The notes below the pieces were generated by a model, which was not told the origin of the DNA, did no database searches, and was given only the letters and a program-made list of their open reading frames with translations. The translations under genes and the position numbers were made by a program. Shown here in pieces: positions 18,130-26,391 of a DNA stretch of 58,314 nucleotides; the first letter of the stretch is position 1; every line of letters starts with the position of its first letter. The DNA is from Prevotella sp. (GTDB lineage Bacteria > Bacteroidota > Bacteroidia > Bacteroidales > Bacteroidaceae): the NCBI GenBank assembly GCA_017619275.1, contig JAFZSR010000083.1, positions 1 through 58,314 of the forward strand, in the 5' to 3' direction.

Positions 18130-19668
18130 ATGGCACAAGAAGATGTTTTCAAGAGAATTGTATCGCACTGCAAGGAATATGGATTTGTGTTTCCTTCGAG
18201 TGAGATCTACGACGGTCTGGGCGCAGTGTATGACTACGGCCAGATGGGTGTTGAACTGAAGAACAATATCAAGCAGTATTGGTGGAAGGCCATGACGATG
18301 CTGCACGAGAATATCGTGGGTATCGACAGCGCCATCTTCATGCATCCTACGATTTGGAAGGCCTCGGGCCACGTGGATGCGTTCAACGACCCGCTCATCG
18401 ATAACCGCGACTCGAAGAAGCGCTATCGCGCCGACGTGCTTATCGAGGACCAGATAGCCAAATACGACGAGAAGATAGAGAAGGAGGTAGAGAAGGCTCG
18501 CAAGCGCTTCAAGGAGGCTTTCAACGAGGAGCAGTATCTGGCCACCTCGCCCCGTGTGCTTGAATTCAAGGAGAAACGCGACGCCCTACACGCCCGCTAC
18601 GCCGCCGCCATGCAAGGCCCCGACCTGGAGGAGCTGAAGCAGATTATCCTGGACGAAGAGATTGTGTGTCCCATCAGCGGCACGAAGAACTGGACCGACG
18701 TGCGCCAGTTTAATCTGATGTTCTCGACCGAGATGGGCAGCACTGCCGACGGCTCGATGAAGATCTACCTGCGCCCGGAGACGGCACAGGGCATCTTCGT
18801 GAACTACTTGAACGTGCAGAAAACGGGTCGCATGAAGATTCCCTTCGGCATTGCCCAGATTGGCAAGGCCTTCCGCAACGAGATTGTCGCCCGTCAGTTC
18901 ATTTTCCGCATGAGGGAGTTCGAGCAGATGGAGATGCAGTTCTTCGTGAAGCCCGGCACCGAGCTGGAGTGGTTTGCCAAGTGGAAGGAGACGCGCATGA
19001 AGTGGCACCAGAACCTGGGCTTCGGCGCCGAGAACTACCGCTTCCACGACCACGACAAGCTGGCCCACTACGCCAACGCCGCCACCGACATCGAGTTCCA
19101 CATGCCCTTCGGCTTCAAGGAGGTGGAAGGCATCCACAGCCGCACCAACTTCGACCTGAGCCAGCACGAGAAGTATAGCGGCAAGAGTATCAAGTACTTC
19201 GACCCGATGACCAACGAGAGCTACACGCCGTTTGTCATCGAGACCTCCATCGGTGTTGACCGCATGTTCCTGAGCATCATGTGCCACTCCTTCCAGGAGG
19301 AGAAGCTGGAGAACGGCGAGACGCGCGTGGTGCTGCGTCTGCCCGCCGCCTTGGCTCCCGTGAAGCTGGCCGTGATGCCGCTAGTGAAGAAGGACGGTCT
19401 GCCCGAGAAGGCCCGCGAAATCATCGACTCGCTGAAGTTCCACTTCAACTGCCAGTACGACGAGAAGGACAGCATCGGCAAGCGCTACCGCCGCCAGGAT
19501 GCCATCGGCACGCCCTACTGCGTCACCGTCGACCACGATACGCTCGTTGACGGCTGCGTCACCCTGCGTTTCCGCGACACCATGGAGCAGGAGCGCGTGA
19601 AGATTGAGGACCTGAACGGCATCATCGAAGACAAGGTGAGCATTACCTCGTTGCTGAAGAAACTGTAA
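18130..19668 (+). CDS. glyS: Glycine--tRNA ligase
   Basis: Charges tRNA-Gly with glycine. It is the single-chain, homodimeric class II type (512 residues), not the alpha/beta tetramer. Visible motifs are the N-terminal SSEIYDGLGAVYDYGQMGVELKNN, LRPETAQGIFVNY and FRNEIVARQFIFRMREFEQMEMQFF (motif 2 region), EVEGIHSRTNFDL, and ETSIGVDRMFLSIM (motif 3). A C-terminal anticodon-binding domain starts near LAPVKLAVMPL. The start is placed at MAQEDVFKRIV because the promoter lies just upstream and the 45 codons before it are unlike the family. The FKBP lipoprotein gene follows by 12 bp, suggesting one transcript. No T-box or glycine riboswitch was seen. Confidence 0.95.
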   Translation: MAQEDVFKRIVSHCKEYGFVFPSSEIYDGLGAVYDYGQMGVELKNNIKQYWWKAMTMLHENIVGIDSAIFMHPTIWKASGHVDAFNDPLIDNRDSKKRYRADVLIEDQIAKYDEKIEKEVEKARKRFKEAFNEEQYLATSPRVLEFKEKRDALHARYAAAMQGPDLEELKQIILDEEIVCPISGTKNWTDVRQFNLMFSTEMGSTADGSMKIYLRPETAQGIFVNYLNVQKTGRMKIPFGIAQIGKAFRNEIVARQFIFRMREFEQMEMQFFVKPGTELEWFAKWKETRMKWHQNLGFGAENYRFHDHDKLAHYANAATDIEFHMPFGFKEVEGIHSRTNFDLSQHEKYSGKSIKYFDPMTNESYTPFVIETSIGVDRMFLSIMCHSFQEEKLENGETRVVLRLPAALAPVKLAVMPLVKKDGLPEKAREIIDSLKFHFNCQYDEKDSIGKRYRRQDAIGTPYCVTVDHDTLVDGCVTLRFRDTMEQERVKIEDLNGIIEDKVSITSLLKKL

Positions 19669-19680
19669 AAACAGAAAATA

Positions 19681-20334
19681 ATGAGATTCATCATCAAAAG
19701 ACAACTTAAACAACAAGGACAACTCTTCATCATTGGTTGTCTTGGTTGTTTGAGTTGTCTTTTTTCCTCTTGTAGCAAGGAGGAGACCGAGCCGGGTGAG
19801 TTTGATAATTGGAAGGCTCGCAACGAAGCTTATTTCGCCTCGCTGACCGACTCCATGCGAACCGCCCCTGCCCAGTGGAAGCGCATCGCCAAATTCTCGC
19901 TTGCCCCAGAGATTGAGGGCAAGGCCACCGACTATATCTATGCCAAGGTGATTAGTAGTGGTGATGGCGTTGTGAGTCCCAACTATACCGATAGCGTGCG
20001 TGTCATCTATGAAGGGCGTCTGATTCCTTCAGCTACCTTCCCCGAGGGCTACGTCTTCGACACCACTGTGGGCGGCAATTTCTCAATCGTCACTGCATCC
20101 ACGACCAAAATGTTGTTGTCGACCACTGTCGATGGCTATGCTACCGCCCTGCAGCACATGCACCGTGGCGACCATTGGCGCATCTTTATCCCCAGCGACT
20201 TGGGCTATGGCGAGAACGGCACCAGCAGTGGCAGCGTGCCAGCCTACAGCACCATTATTTTCGATGTGATGCTTATCGACTTCAGCCCTGCGGGTACAGC
20301 TATGCCGCAGTGGAGCAGCCGCATGCGCCGCTGA
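19681..20334 (+). CDS. FKBP-type peptidyl-prolyl isomerase lipoprotein
   Basis: A 217-residue lipoprotein predicted to catalyse cis-trans isomerisation of proline bonds in the periplasm or at the outer membrane. The lipobox is FSSC with Cys31. The FKBP domain spans about residues 85-200 with SVRVIYEGRLI, a G-x-x-FDTTVGG segment, a flap, and GYATALQHMHRGDHWRIFIPSDLGYGENG followed by PAYSTIIFDVMLIDF. Most positions expected around the FKBP pocket are present, but the DSS pocket-entry motif reads FDTT, so activity may be altered. The signal peptide is mostly encoded by a 24-bp inverted repeat (19700-19759). It is probably cotranscribed with glyS and ends at a strong hairpin shared with radA. Confidence 0.88.
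   Translation: MRFIIKRQLKQQGQLFIIGCLGCLSCLFSSCSKEETEPGEFDNWKARNEAYFASLTDSMRTAPAQWKRIAKFSLAPEIEGKATDYIYAKVISSGDGVVSPNYTDSVRVIYEGRLIPSATFPEGYVFDTTVGGNFSIVTASTTKMLLSTTVDGYATALQHMHRGDHWRIFIPSDLGYGENGTSSGSVPAYSTIIFDVMLIDFSPAGTAMPQWSSRMRR
19700..19759. repeat. 24-bp inverted repeat encoding a signal peptide
   Basis: Arms at 19700-19723 and 19736-19759 match at 21 of 24 positions as an inverted repeat built on GACAACT, AAACAAC and GACAAC. It covers codons 7-27 of the FKBP lipoprotein, including the hydrophobic core of its signal peptide. Confidence 0.85.
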
Positions 20335-20348
20335 GATTTTTTAAGAAA

Positions 20349-20417
20349 GAAATTACGGGAAATGATGGGAAATTTCTTCTTCGGAAGAAATAATTAATCT
20401 TCATTTCCCGTATTTTC
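20349..20417. terminator. Bidirectional terminator between FKBP lipoprotein and radA
   Basis: Inner hairpin ATTTCTTC-TTCG-GAAGAAAT (20372-20391) has a UUCG tetraloop. Outer arms 20349-20364 and 20402-20417 match at 15 of 16 positions. It lies between two convergent genes. Confidence 0.75.
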
Positions 20418-20441
20418 TTTCCAGAAAAAAGGTTAAGTTGA

Positions 20442-21857
20442 TTATCCGAACAGCGTGCGCAGCGCTTCTTCCACCTTGCGCACGGGATGCAGTTCGATGC
20501 CCGGCTGCTTGTTGGTAAAGGTGCGCAGGTTGTAGCGCGGAATGACGATGTGCTGGAACCCCAGCTTGGCGGCCTCCTGCACGCGCTGCTCGATGCGGCT
20601 CACAGGGCGCACCTCGCCCGATAGGCCCACCTCGCCACACATGCACCATCCGCTTTCGATGGGCGTGTCGACATTACTTGAAAGCACGGCGGCGATGATG
20701 CTCAAGTCCATCGCCATGTCGGTGACGCGCAGGCCACCGGCAATATTGATAAACACATCTTTCTGCATTAGCTTGAAGCCCACGCGCTTCTCCAGCACAG
20801 CCAACAGCATGTTCAGTCGGCGCTGGTCGAAGCCTGTGGCTTGGCGCTGTGGGGTGCCGTAGGCGGCGCTCGACACCAGCGCTTGCGTCTCCATCAGGAA
20901 AGGCCGCACGCCTTCGATGGCCGCGCTGATGGCCACGCCCGATAGTCCGTCGTGCTCCTCGCTGAGCAGCAGCTCCGAGGGATTGGACACGGGGCGCAGC
21001 CCATCCTGGCGCATCTCGTAGATGCCCAGCTCGCTGGTGCTGCCGAAGCGGTTCTTGATGGAGCGCAGGATGCGATACATGTAGTGCTGGTCGCCCTCGA
21101 ACTGTATCACGGTGTCGACGATGTGCTCCAGAATCTTCGGTCCTGCCAGCGTGCCCTCCTTCGTGATGTGCCCAATGAGCACCACGGGCACGCCGCTGGT
21201 CTTTGCAAAGCGGAGTAGGGCAGAGGCACACTCGCGTACCTGTGCAACAGAACCCGCGCTCGATTCCACGTCGGCCGTGGCTACGGTCTGAATAGAGTCG
21301 ACCACCACCAGGTCGGGCTGCACCTCTTTGATATGCTGGAAGATTTCCTCGAGTGAGTTCTCGCAAAGGATGAGAAAAGCTTCCGACTGCATGGCTGTCG
21401 GGTTGATGCGTTCGGCACGCATCTTCAGCTGGTGGGCGCTCTCCTCACCGCTCACATAGAGGATGCGCATCCCCTGTCCAGCGGCACCGCCACTCATGCT
21501 CAGGCGCAACATCGTCTGCAACGAAAGGGTAGACTTGCCAATGCCCGGCTCGCCGCCCAGCAGCACGATGCTGCCCGGCACCAGTCCGCCACCCAGCACA
21601 CGGTTCAGCTCGTCGTCGAGCATGGAGATGCGGCGCTCCTCGGTGCCGATGATCTCACGGAGCCTCATGGGGCGACTGGTGCGCAGCTCATGCCCTGCAC
21701 TGGCGGCGGCATGGGTGGCTGCCACGCGCCCCGTCTCGGCAGCCACCTTTATCTCCTTGAACGTGTTCCACTGGCCGCAGGCCGGACACTTGCCAATCCA
21801 CTTGGCCGACTCCTGCCCGCAGTTGGAACAAACGTATGCCGTTTTGTCTTTTGCCAT
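20442..21857 (-). CDS. radA: DNA repair protein RadA
   Basis: A RecA-like ATPase that promotes branch migration in recombination intermediates (also called Sms). The 471-residue chain starts with the zinc finger (CSNCGQESAKWIGKCPACGQW). It then has the Walker A motif GGEPGIGKSTL, the RadA-specific KNRFGSTSELGIYEM motif, and a C-terminal Lon-protease-like domain (RRLNMLLAVLEKRVGFKLMQKDVFINIAGGLRV). Length and order are standard. Its ATG is 3 bp downstream of the GH51 arabinofuranosidase stop on the same strand, so it may be expressed from the upstream promoter at 23488-23495, an odd pairing of a repair gene with a glycosidase gene. Confidence 0.95.
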   Translation of the reverse strand: MAKDKTAYVCSNCGQESAKWIGKCPACGQWNTFKEIKVAAETGRVAATHAAASAGHELRTSRPMRLREIIGTEERRISMLDDELNRVLGGGLVPGSIVLLGGEPGIGKSTLSLQTMLRLSMSGGAAGQGMRILYVSGEESAHQLKMRAERINPTAMQSEAFLILCENSLEEIFQHIKEVQPDLVVVDSIQTVATADVESSAGSVAQVRECASALLRFAKTSGVPVVLIGHITKEGTLAGPKILEHIVDTVIQFEGDQHYMYRILRSIKNRFGSTSELGIYEMRQDGLRPVSNPSELLLSEEHDGLSGVAISAAIEGVRPFLMETQALVSSAAYGTPQRQATGFDQRRLNMLLAVLEKRVGFKLMQKDVFINIAGGLRVTDMAMDLSIIAAVLSSNVDTPIESGWCMCGEVGLSGEVRPVSRIEQRVQEAAKLGFQHIVIPRYNLRTFTNKQPGIELHPVRKVEEALRTLFG

Positions 21858-21860
21858 TTC

Positions 21861-23453
21861 TTATTTGATCGAGAGCACCACAATGCTGTGGGCGGGCATC
21901 TTCACGCTGAGCTTGCCGTCCTTGCCAATCTTGGCACCGTTGAAGGCTGCGGGTTGCACGCGGTTGGGATTCTGGAAGTCGTTGTAGTCGTCGGCTCGTC
22001 CGCTGGTGAGGATTCGTCCGCTGACGCTCTTGGCCTTGAAGTTGTCGAGGCTCACGCTGACGGTCTGATCCTTGTCGAGCGACACGTTGGTCATGGCCAG
22101 TACGATGCTGCCGTCCTGCGTCTTGGCGGCCGAGGCGGAGAGCATGGGGCAGGGGCGATAGCCGGCATCCTTGGCACCCTCTTTCTCCTTGAAGTAGGCC
22201 TTGCTCACGGCGATGGTCTGTGTTTCGAGGTCGATGGGCAGGTAGGTGGCCTCCATGAATGGGGTGTACATCTCGAAGACGTGGTAGGTGGGCGTGAGCA
22301 CCATGTGGCCCGTTCCCTCCTGGTCGGTGAGGATCATCGACTGCAGCACGTTCACCACCTGTGCGATGTTGGCCATCTTCACACGGTCGGTGTGTTTATG
22401 GAACACGTCAAGCGAGAGCGATGCCACGAAGGCGTCGCGCAGGGCATTCTGCTGGAACAGGTGTCCCGACACGGTGCCAGGCTCCTCGTCCCACCAAGTG
22501 CCCCATTCGTCGACGAGCAGGCCCACCTGGTTCTTCGGGTCTTTCTCGTCCATGATGGCCTTATGCTTCTTGATCACCTCATCAATTTCCAGACATTTGC
22601 CCAGTGCCCAGTAGTACTGGTCGTTCGAGAACTTCGTGGCCGAGCCTTTAGGTCCGTCCCAGCCCGAGCAAGTGTAATAATGCAGACTGATGCCCTGCAT
22701 GCGGTTGCCAATTTTGTCCATCAGCACCTCGGTCCAGTTGTAGTCATAGTCGCTGGCGCCGCTGGCGATGCGATAGAGTCGGTTTCCGGTGTAGTCGCGC
22801 AGGTAGGTGTTGAACTTGCGGAACTCATCGCTGTAGTATTCGGGCGACATATTACCACCGCAGCCCCAAGCCTCGTTGCCAATGCCGAAATACTTCACGT
22901 GCCAGGCTTTTTCGCGTCCGTTCTGTCGGCGCAGACGTGCCATCGGCGTGTCGCCGTCGCTGGTCATATATTCCACCCATTGGGCCATCTCCTTCACCGT
23001 GCCGCTGCCCACGTTGCCGCTGATGTAGGGTTCGCAACCCAGCATCTCGCACAGGTTCAAGAACTCGTGTGTACCGAAGCTGTTGTCCTCGATGGTGCCG
23101 CCCCAGTTGTTGTTGCGCAACGAGGGACGTTGGCTCTTCGGGCCGATGCCGTCCATCCAGTGGTAGTCGTCGGCAAAGCAGCCGCCGGGCCAGCGCATCA
23201 CGGGAATCTTCAGCGCTTTCAAGGCCTCGAACACATCCTTGCGGTAGCCTTGGATGTTGGGGATTTTCGAGTTCTCGCCCACCCAGAGGCCGCCGTAGAT
23301 GCAGGAGCCGAGGTGCTCGGAGAACTGTCCGTAGATTTCCTTGTTGATTTTCTGTTTTCCTTGGCCCGTGTGCACAGCCACGGTGGCATCCTGTGCGATG
23401 GCGTTCAGCGAGAACGCTGTGGCAAGGGTGAGGCAATAGAATAGTTTCTTCAT
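21861..23453 (-). CDS. Alpha-L-arabinofuranosidase, GH51
   Basis: Removes terminal arabinofuranosyl groups from arabinoxylan or arabinan. The 530-residue protein has a signal peptide (MKKLFYCLTLATAFSLNAIAQ), so it acts in the periplasm or outside. The barrel has YGQFSEHLGSCIYGG, MRWPGGCFADDYHW, the acid/base Glu194 in GIGNEAWGCGG, and the nucleophile Glu316 in LLVDEWGTWW. The C-terminal beta domain ends at HSIVVLSIK. Its promoter is the minus-strand element at 23488-23495. It fits with the GH43, CE15-GH8 and sensor genes of this window as plant cell-wall utilisation, although it is not beside them. Confidence 0.93.
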   Translation of the reverse strand: MKKLFYCLTLATAFSLNAIAQDATVAVHTGQGKQKINKEIYGQFSEHLGSCIYGGLWVGENSKIPNIQGYRKDVFEALKALKIPVMRWPGGCFADDYHWMDGIGPKSQRPSLRNNNWGGTIEDNSFGTHEFLNLCEMLGCEPYISGNVGSGTVKEMAQWVEYMTSDGDTPMARLRRQNGREKAWHVKYFGIGNEAWGCGGNMSPEYYSDEFRKFNTYLRDYTGNRLYRIASGASDYDYNWTEVLMDKIGNRMQGISLHYYTCSGWDGPKGSATKFSNDQYYWALGKCLEIDEVIKKHKAIMDEKDPKNQVGLLVDEWGTWWDEEPGTVSGHLFQQNALRDAFVASLSLDVFHKHTDRVKMANIAQVVNVLQSMILTDQEGTGHMVLTPTYHVFEMYTPFMEATYLPIDLETQTIAVSKAYFKEKEGAKDAGYRPCPMLSASAAKTQDGSIVLAMTNVSLDKDQTVSVSLDNFKAKSVSGRILTSGRADDYNDFQNPNRVQPAAFNGAKIGKDGKLSVKMPAHSIVVLSIK

Positions 23454-23487
23454 GTTGTGTGATTGTTTAGGATGAATAATCTGATTG

Positions 23488-23495
23488 CAAAGTTA
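23488..23495 (-). promoter_or_regulatory. Promoter -7 element of the GH51 gene
   Basis: Reverse complement reads TAACTTTG, matching TAnnTTTG, about 35 bp upstream of the start codon. Confidence 0.55.
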
Positions 23496-23557
23496 CGATT
23501 TATTTTCGAAAAAGCGCAAAAACCACGAAAATCTTTTCGTAAAAAGTAAAAAATGAT

Positions 23558-23565
23558 TACCTTTG
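23558..23565 (+). promoter_or_regulatory. Promoter -7 element of pheA
   Basis: TACCTTTG matches TAnnTTTG and lies about 54 bp before the pheA ATG. No leader-peptide attenuator is seen here, unlike at the other aromatic genes. Confidence 0.6.
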
Positions 23566-23618
23566 CATCCGTTTTTGCTGAAACACAAGCGCAAGTTTGT
23601 GGCATGTAATAATAGAAT

Positions 23619-24452
23619 ATGAGAAGAATAGCAATACAAGGCGAGACAGGGTCGTTCCACGACATTGCGGCCCATCAGTTTTTCAAGGAGGAGCAGCTGC
23701 AGCTGATTTGCTGCCAGACCTTTGAACAGGTTTACGATGCCATCCGTCAGGATCCCACCATCATTGGCATGGCTGCCATCGAGAACACCATTGCGGGCAG
23801 TCTGCTCCACAACTACGAGCTGCTGCGCGACAGCGGCTGCACCGTGGTGGGTGAGCACAAACTGCACATCACCCACTGCATCTGCTGTCTGCCCGACGAC
23901 GACTGGGATACCATCACCGAGGTACATTCACATCCCGTGGCCCTGATGCAGACACACCACTATCTGAGCAGTCATCCACAGCTACGAGTGGTGGAGGCCG
24001 ACGACACCGCCGGCGCCGCCAAGATGATTGCCGAGGGGCAGCATCGTGGTTGGGCTGCCATCTGCCATGCCGACGCCGCTCGACTCTATGGGTTGAAGGT
24101 ACTGGAAGACGGCATTGAGGACAACAAGCACAACTTCACCCGCTTCCTCGTGTGTTCCGTTCCGCAGAAGGCCGACCTGCTGCGCCCGCTCGTCGAGACC
24201 AACAAGTCGAGCATTGTCTTCGCCCTTCCCCACGAAGAGGGGTCGCTGTCGGCCGTGCTCGCCATCCTTTCGTTCTATAAGATTAACCTGACGAAGATTC
24301 AGTCGCTGCCCATCATCGGTCGCGAGTGGGAATACCTGTTCTATGTTGATGTCACCTACAGCGACCTGACGCGCTACCGCCAGGCCATTGATGCCATCAT
24401 TCCCCTGACCCGCGACCTGAAGATTCTGGGCGAGTATCGTGCCTTTCCCTGA
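23619..24452 (+). CDS. pheA: Prephenate dehydratase
   Basis: Converts prephenate to phenylpyruvate, the committed step to phenylalanine. The 277-residue enzyme has the periplasmic-binding-like catalytic domain (RIAIQGETGSFHDIAAHQFF, AAIENTIAGSLLHNYELL, and HNFTRFLV with the TRF catalytic motif). A C-terminal ACT domain (about 195-277) carries SIVFALPHEEGSLSAVLAILSFYKINLTKIQSLPI and probably gives feedback inhibition by Phe. There is no fused chorismate mutase; that activity is fused to the DAHP synthase at 36507. In Bacteroides, to my knowledge, pheA sits directly before the aminotransferase gene. Here about 10.8 kb of exporter genes and repeats lie between. It has its own promoter. Confidence 0.95.
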   Translation: MRRIAIQGETGSFHDIAAHQFFKEEQLQLICCQTFEQVYDAIRQDPTIIGMAAIENTIAGSLLHNYELLRDSGCTVVGEHKLHITHCICCLPDDDWDTITEVHSHPVALMQTHHYLSSHPQLRVVEADDTAGAAKMIAEGQHRGWAAICHADAARLYGLKVLEDGIEDNKHNFTRFLVCSVPQKADLLRPLVETNKSSIVFALPHEEGSLSAVLAILSFYKINLTKIQSLPIIGREWEYLFYVDVTYSDLTRYRQAIDAIIPLTRDLKILGEYRAFP

Positions 24453-24495
24453 GGCCTTTTCTGTTCATTCGTTTAGCCATTCCCCTCCCATCAAG

Positions 24496-24627
24496 GCGCA
24501 GCCACTCCCCTCCTGAACCCTGCCCTTACGGGGAGGGGCAGGGGTGGGGTCTGTATATTCTTCATTCGCAGGGATTTAGAGACCCCACCCCAAACCCCTC
24601 CCCTTGAAGGGAGGGGAGTGGCTGCGC
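24496..24627. repeat. Composite 132-bp inverted repeat element (family A pair)
   Basis: Perfect 18-bp terminal inverted repeats (GCGCAGCCACTCCCCTCC at 24496-24513 and its complement at 24610-24627). Inner GGGGTGGGGTCT (24541-24552) and AGACCCCACCCC (24580-24591) flank a 27-bp spacer at 24553-24579. The left arm 24496-24552 matches 58220-58276 at 56 of 57 positions, but the spacer there is reverse-complemented. A partial copy (GGAGGGGAGGGGCTGCGCC) follows near 24679-24697. Confidence 0.88.
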
Positions 24628-24701
24628 GTCGTTTATCACAAATTGGTCTTAATAACCGATATGGGATAAACACTAGCTGGAGGGGAGGGGCTGCGCCTTC
24701 C

Positions 24702-24770
24702 AAAATTTCGGTAACGACTTTTTGAAAAATGGTAACGACTTTTTGAAAAATCTCGTACGGTTTTTTTTCG
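24702..24770 (-). repeat. Dispersed AT-rich repeat (family F), copy 3, reverse orientation
   Basis: Reverse complement contains ACCGTACGAGATTTTTC then two CAAAAAGTCGTTACC modules, matching the copies at 13.5 and 55.5 kb. Lies between pheA and the response-regulator promoter region. Confidence 0.75.
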
Positions 24771-24843
24771 CGTCTCGTTACCCCAGAAAATAAAGGCCTT
24801 TCACAAGTTGTCTTTATGGTCTCCATTTTTTTGCCTGTCACTC

Positions 24844-24877
24844 GTGCGCTGGCGCACAGAAACGTGCGAAATCGCAC
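24844..24877. promoter_or_regulatory. Paired enhancer-like palindromes upstream of the response regulator gene
   Basis: GTGCG-CTGG-CGCAC (24844-24857) and GTGCG-AAAT-CGCAC (24864-24877) are perfect half-site pairs with centres 20 bp apart. The same paired arrangement precedes the permease (27704-27737) and TolC (32130-32163) genes. It is probably the binding site of the NtrC-type regulator encoded just downstream (autoregulation); that is inference. Confidence 0.7.
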
Positions 24878-24938
24878 AAATGCAGGGTGGCTGACGCTTT
24901 TGTGACCGGAAAGTAATGGAGATGTGAAGTTTTTGTCT

Positions 24939-24946
24939 TATCTTTG
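24939..24946 (+). promoter_or_regulatory. Promoter of the response regulator gene
   Basis: TATCTTTG matches TAnnTTTG. Transcription would start near 24953, almost at the first ATG (24955), which makes the ATG at 24976 a serious alternative start. The TTTGC at 24943-24947 also falls where a sigma-54 -12 element would be by the geometry of the other two enhancer sites, but the -24 element is poor. Confidence 0.5.
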
Positions 24947-24954
24947 CCATCGAA

Positions 24955-26337
24955 ATGACAAAAACCGATAGAAAGATGGAAGAAAAGAAGAAGGGTAGGG
25001 TGCTCGTTATCGACGATAACGAGGATATCCTTTTTGCACTGAACCTGCTGCTGAAACCGCTGGTGGACGACATCCGCGTGACCACGCAGCCCGAACAGAT
25101 TGACCGTTTCTACGATATGTTGCACCCCGACGTGGTGCTGCTCGACATGAATTTCCATCGCGATGCCATCAGCGGCGAGGAGGGCTTCGAGTGGCTGGAG
25201 CATATCCTGCACCGCGACGCGCAGGCGGTGGTCATCCTCATGACGGCCTACGCCGACGCCGACAAAGCAGTGCGGGCGCTGAAGAGCGGGGCAACGGATT
25301 TCATCACCAAGCCGTGGGACAACTCCAAGCTCTTGGCCACGCTCTTTGCGGGCATTGAGTTGAGCCGCGAGCGGCATAAGAATCGTTTGCTGGAGCAGCG
25401 CATGGAGGTGGCGGCCTCGCCTTTCGGGGCCACGGCGGCGCCCACCATCATTGGCGAGAGCCCCGTGATGCGGCGCGTGCTGCAGACGGTGGTGCAGGTG
25501 GCACCGACCGATGCCAACGTGCTCATCCTCGGCGAGAACGGCACGGGCAAGGACGTCATCGCCCGTCAGTTGTGCGCCCTCTCCGCGCGAGCCGCCAAGC
25601 CCTTCGTCAGCATCGACCTGGGCAGCGTGCCCGAACAGCTGTTCGAGAGCGAACTCTTTGGCTACGAGAAAGGGGCGTTTACCGATGCGCGCAAGGCGAA
25701 GGCCGGACGCATGGAGACGGCCAGCAGCGGCACGCTGTTTCTCGACGAGATTGGCAACCTGCCGCTCCCGCTGCAAGCAAAGCTGCTGGCCGCCCTGGAG
25801 CGGCGTGAGATCTCGCGCCTGGGCAGTACGCAGACGACGCCCATCGACGTGCGGCTGCTCTGTGCCACCAATGCCGATATCCATACGGCGGTGGCCGAGG
25901 GTCGTTTCCGCCAGGATTTGCTCTACCGCATCAACACCATCGAGATCACCATGCCACCACTGCGCGAGCGTGGCGAGGACATCATCCTGCTGGCCGAGCA
26001 CTTCCTCAAGACTTACGCGCGAAAATATAATAAGGAGTTGACGACGCTCAACCGCGATGCCCGTCAGCGACTGCTGCGCCACACGTGGCCGGGCAATGTG
26101 CGCGAGTTGATGCACGCCGTGGAGCGGGCGGTGCTGCTGGCCAAGGGCCCGGGTCTCTGTGCCCAGGACTTTATGCTGAAAGAGCCTTTGCGCCGCACGC
26201 AAACGCCTACTTTGAACCTGGAGCGCCTGGAACAGGAAGCCATCGAGCGCGCCATGCAGATTGCTGGCGGCAACGTCACCCGCGCTGCCGAACTGTTAGG
26301 CATCACAAGGTTTGCATTGTATAGGAAGTTGAAATAA
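24955..26337 (+). CDS. NtrC-family sigma-54-dependent response regulator
   Basis: A 460-residue transcriptional activator. The receiver domain (about 15-130) has the acidic pocket Asp20/Asp21, phospho-acceptor Asp64 in VVLLDMNF, and the ITKPWD lysine. The AAA+ domain (about 155-390) has Walker A GENGTGKD and Walker B GTLFLDEIGNLPL. The sigma-54 contact loop reads GAFTDA instead of the usual GAFTGA. A Fis-type helix-turn-helix ends the protein (AGGNVTRAAELLGITRFALYRKLK). Family members use ATP to open sigma-54 promoters from upstream enhancers. The kinase gene follows with only a repeat between. Palindromes upstream of this gene, the permease and tolC suggest it controls all of them. The start may be Met1 or Met8 (24976); the promoter position favours Met8. 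Confidence 0.92.
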   Translation: MTKTDRKMEEKKKGRVLVIDDNEDILFALNLLLKPLVDDIRVTTQPEQIDRFYDMLHPDVVLLDMNFHRDAISGEEGFEWLEHILHRDAQAVVILMTAYADADKAVRALKSGATDFITKPWDNSKLLATLFAGIELSRERHKNRLLEQRMEVAASPFGATAAPTIIGESPVMRRVLQTVVQVAPTDANVLILGENGTGKDVIARQLCALSARAAKPFVSIDLGSVPEQLFESELFGYEKGAFTDARKAKAGRMETASSGTLFLDEIGNLPLPLQAKLLAALERREISRLGSTQTTPIDVRLLCATNADIHTAVAEGRFRQDLLYRINTIEITMPPLRERGEDIILLAEHFLKTYARKYNKELTTLNRDARQRLLRHTWPGNVRELMHAVERAVLLAKGPGLCAQDFMLKEPLRRTQTPTLNLERLEQEAIERAMQIAGGNVTRAAELLGITRFALYRKLK

Positions 26338-26375
26338 AGGGACCCACCCCCAGCCCCTCCCTTCATGGAGGGGAG
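26338..26375 (-). repeat. GC-rich palindromic repeat (family A) between regulator and kinase
   Basis: ACCCACCCCCAG tail then CCCCTCCC...GGAGGGG palindrome. An in-frame ATG (26365) lies in its loop, making a 9-residue upstream extension of the kinase possible but unlikely. Confidence 0.8.
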
Positions 26376-26391
26376 TATATACATAGAATCC

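Noticed and set aside
21432-23444. 670-codon plus-strand frame opposite radA and the GH51 gene
   Set aside because: It spans two well-identified minus-strand genes and shows only antisense composition.
24838-26202. 454-codon minus-strand frame opposite the response regulator
   Set aside because: Antisense to a textbook NtrC-type protein, low-complexity His/Arg/Gln composition, no support.
26365-26391. Kinase start at the ATG within a family A repeat
   Set aside because: It would put nine residues encoded by a palindrome and spacer before the natural N-terminus; the ATG at 26392 is simpler. Not excluded.
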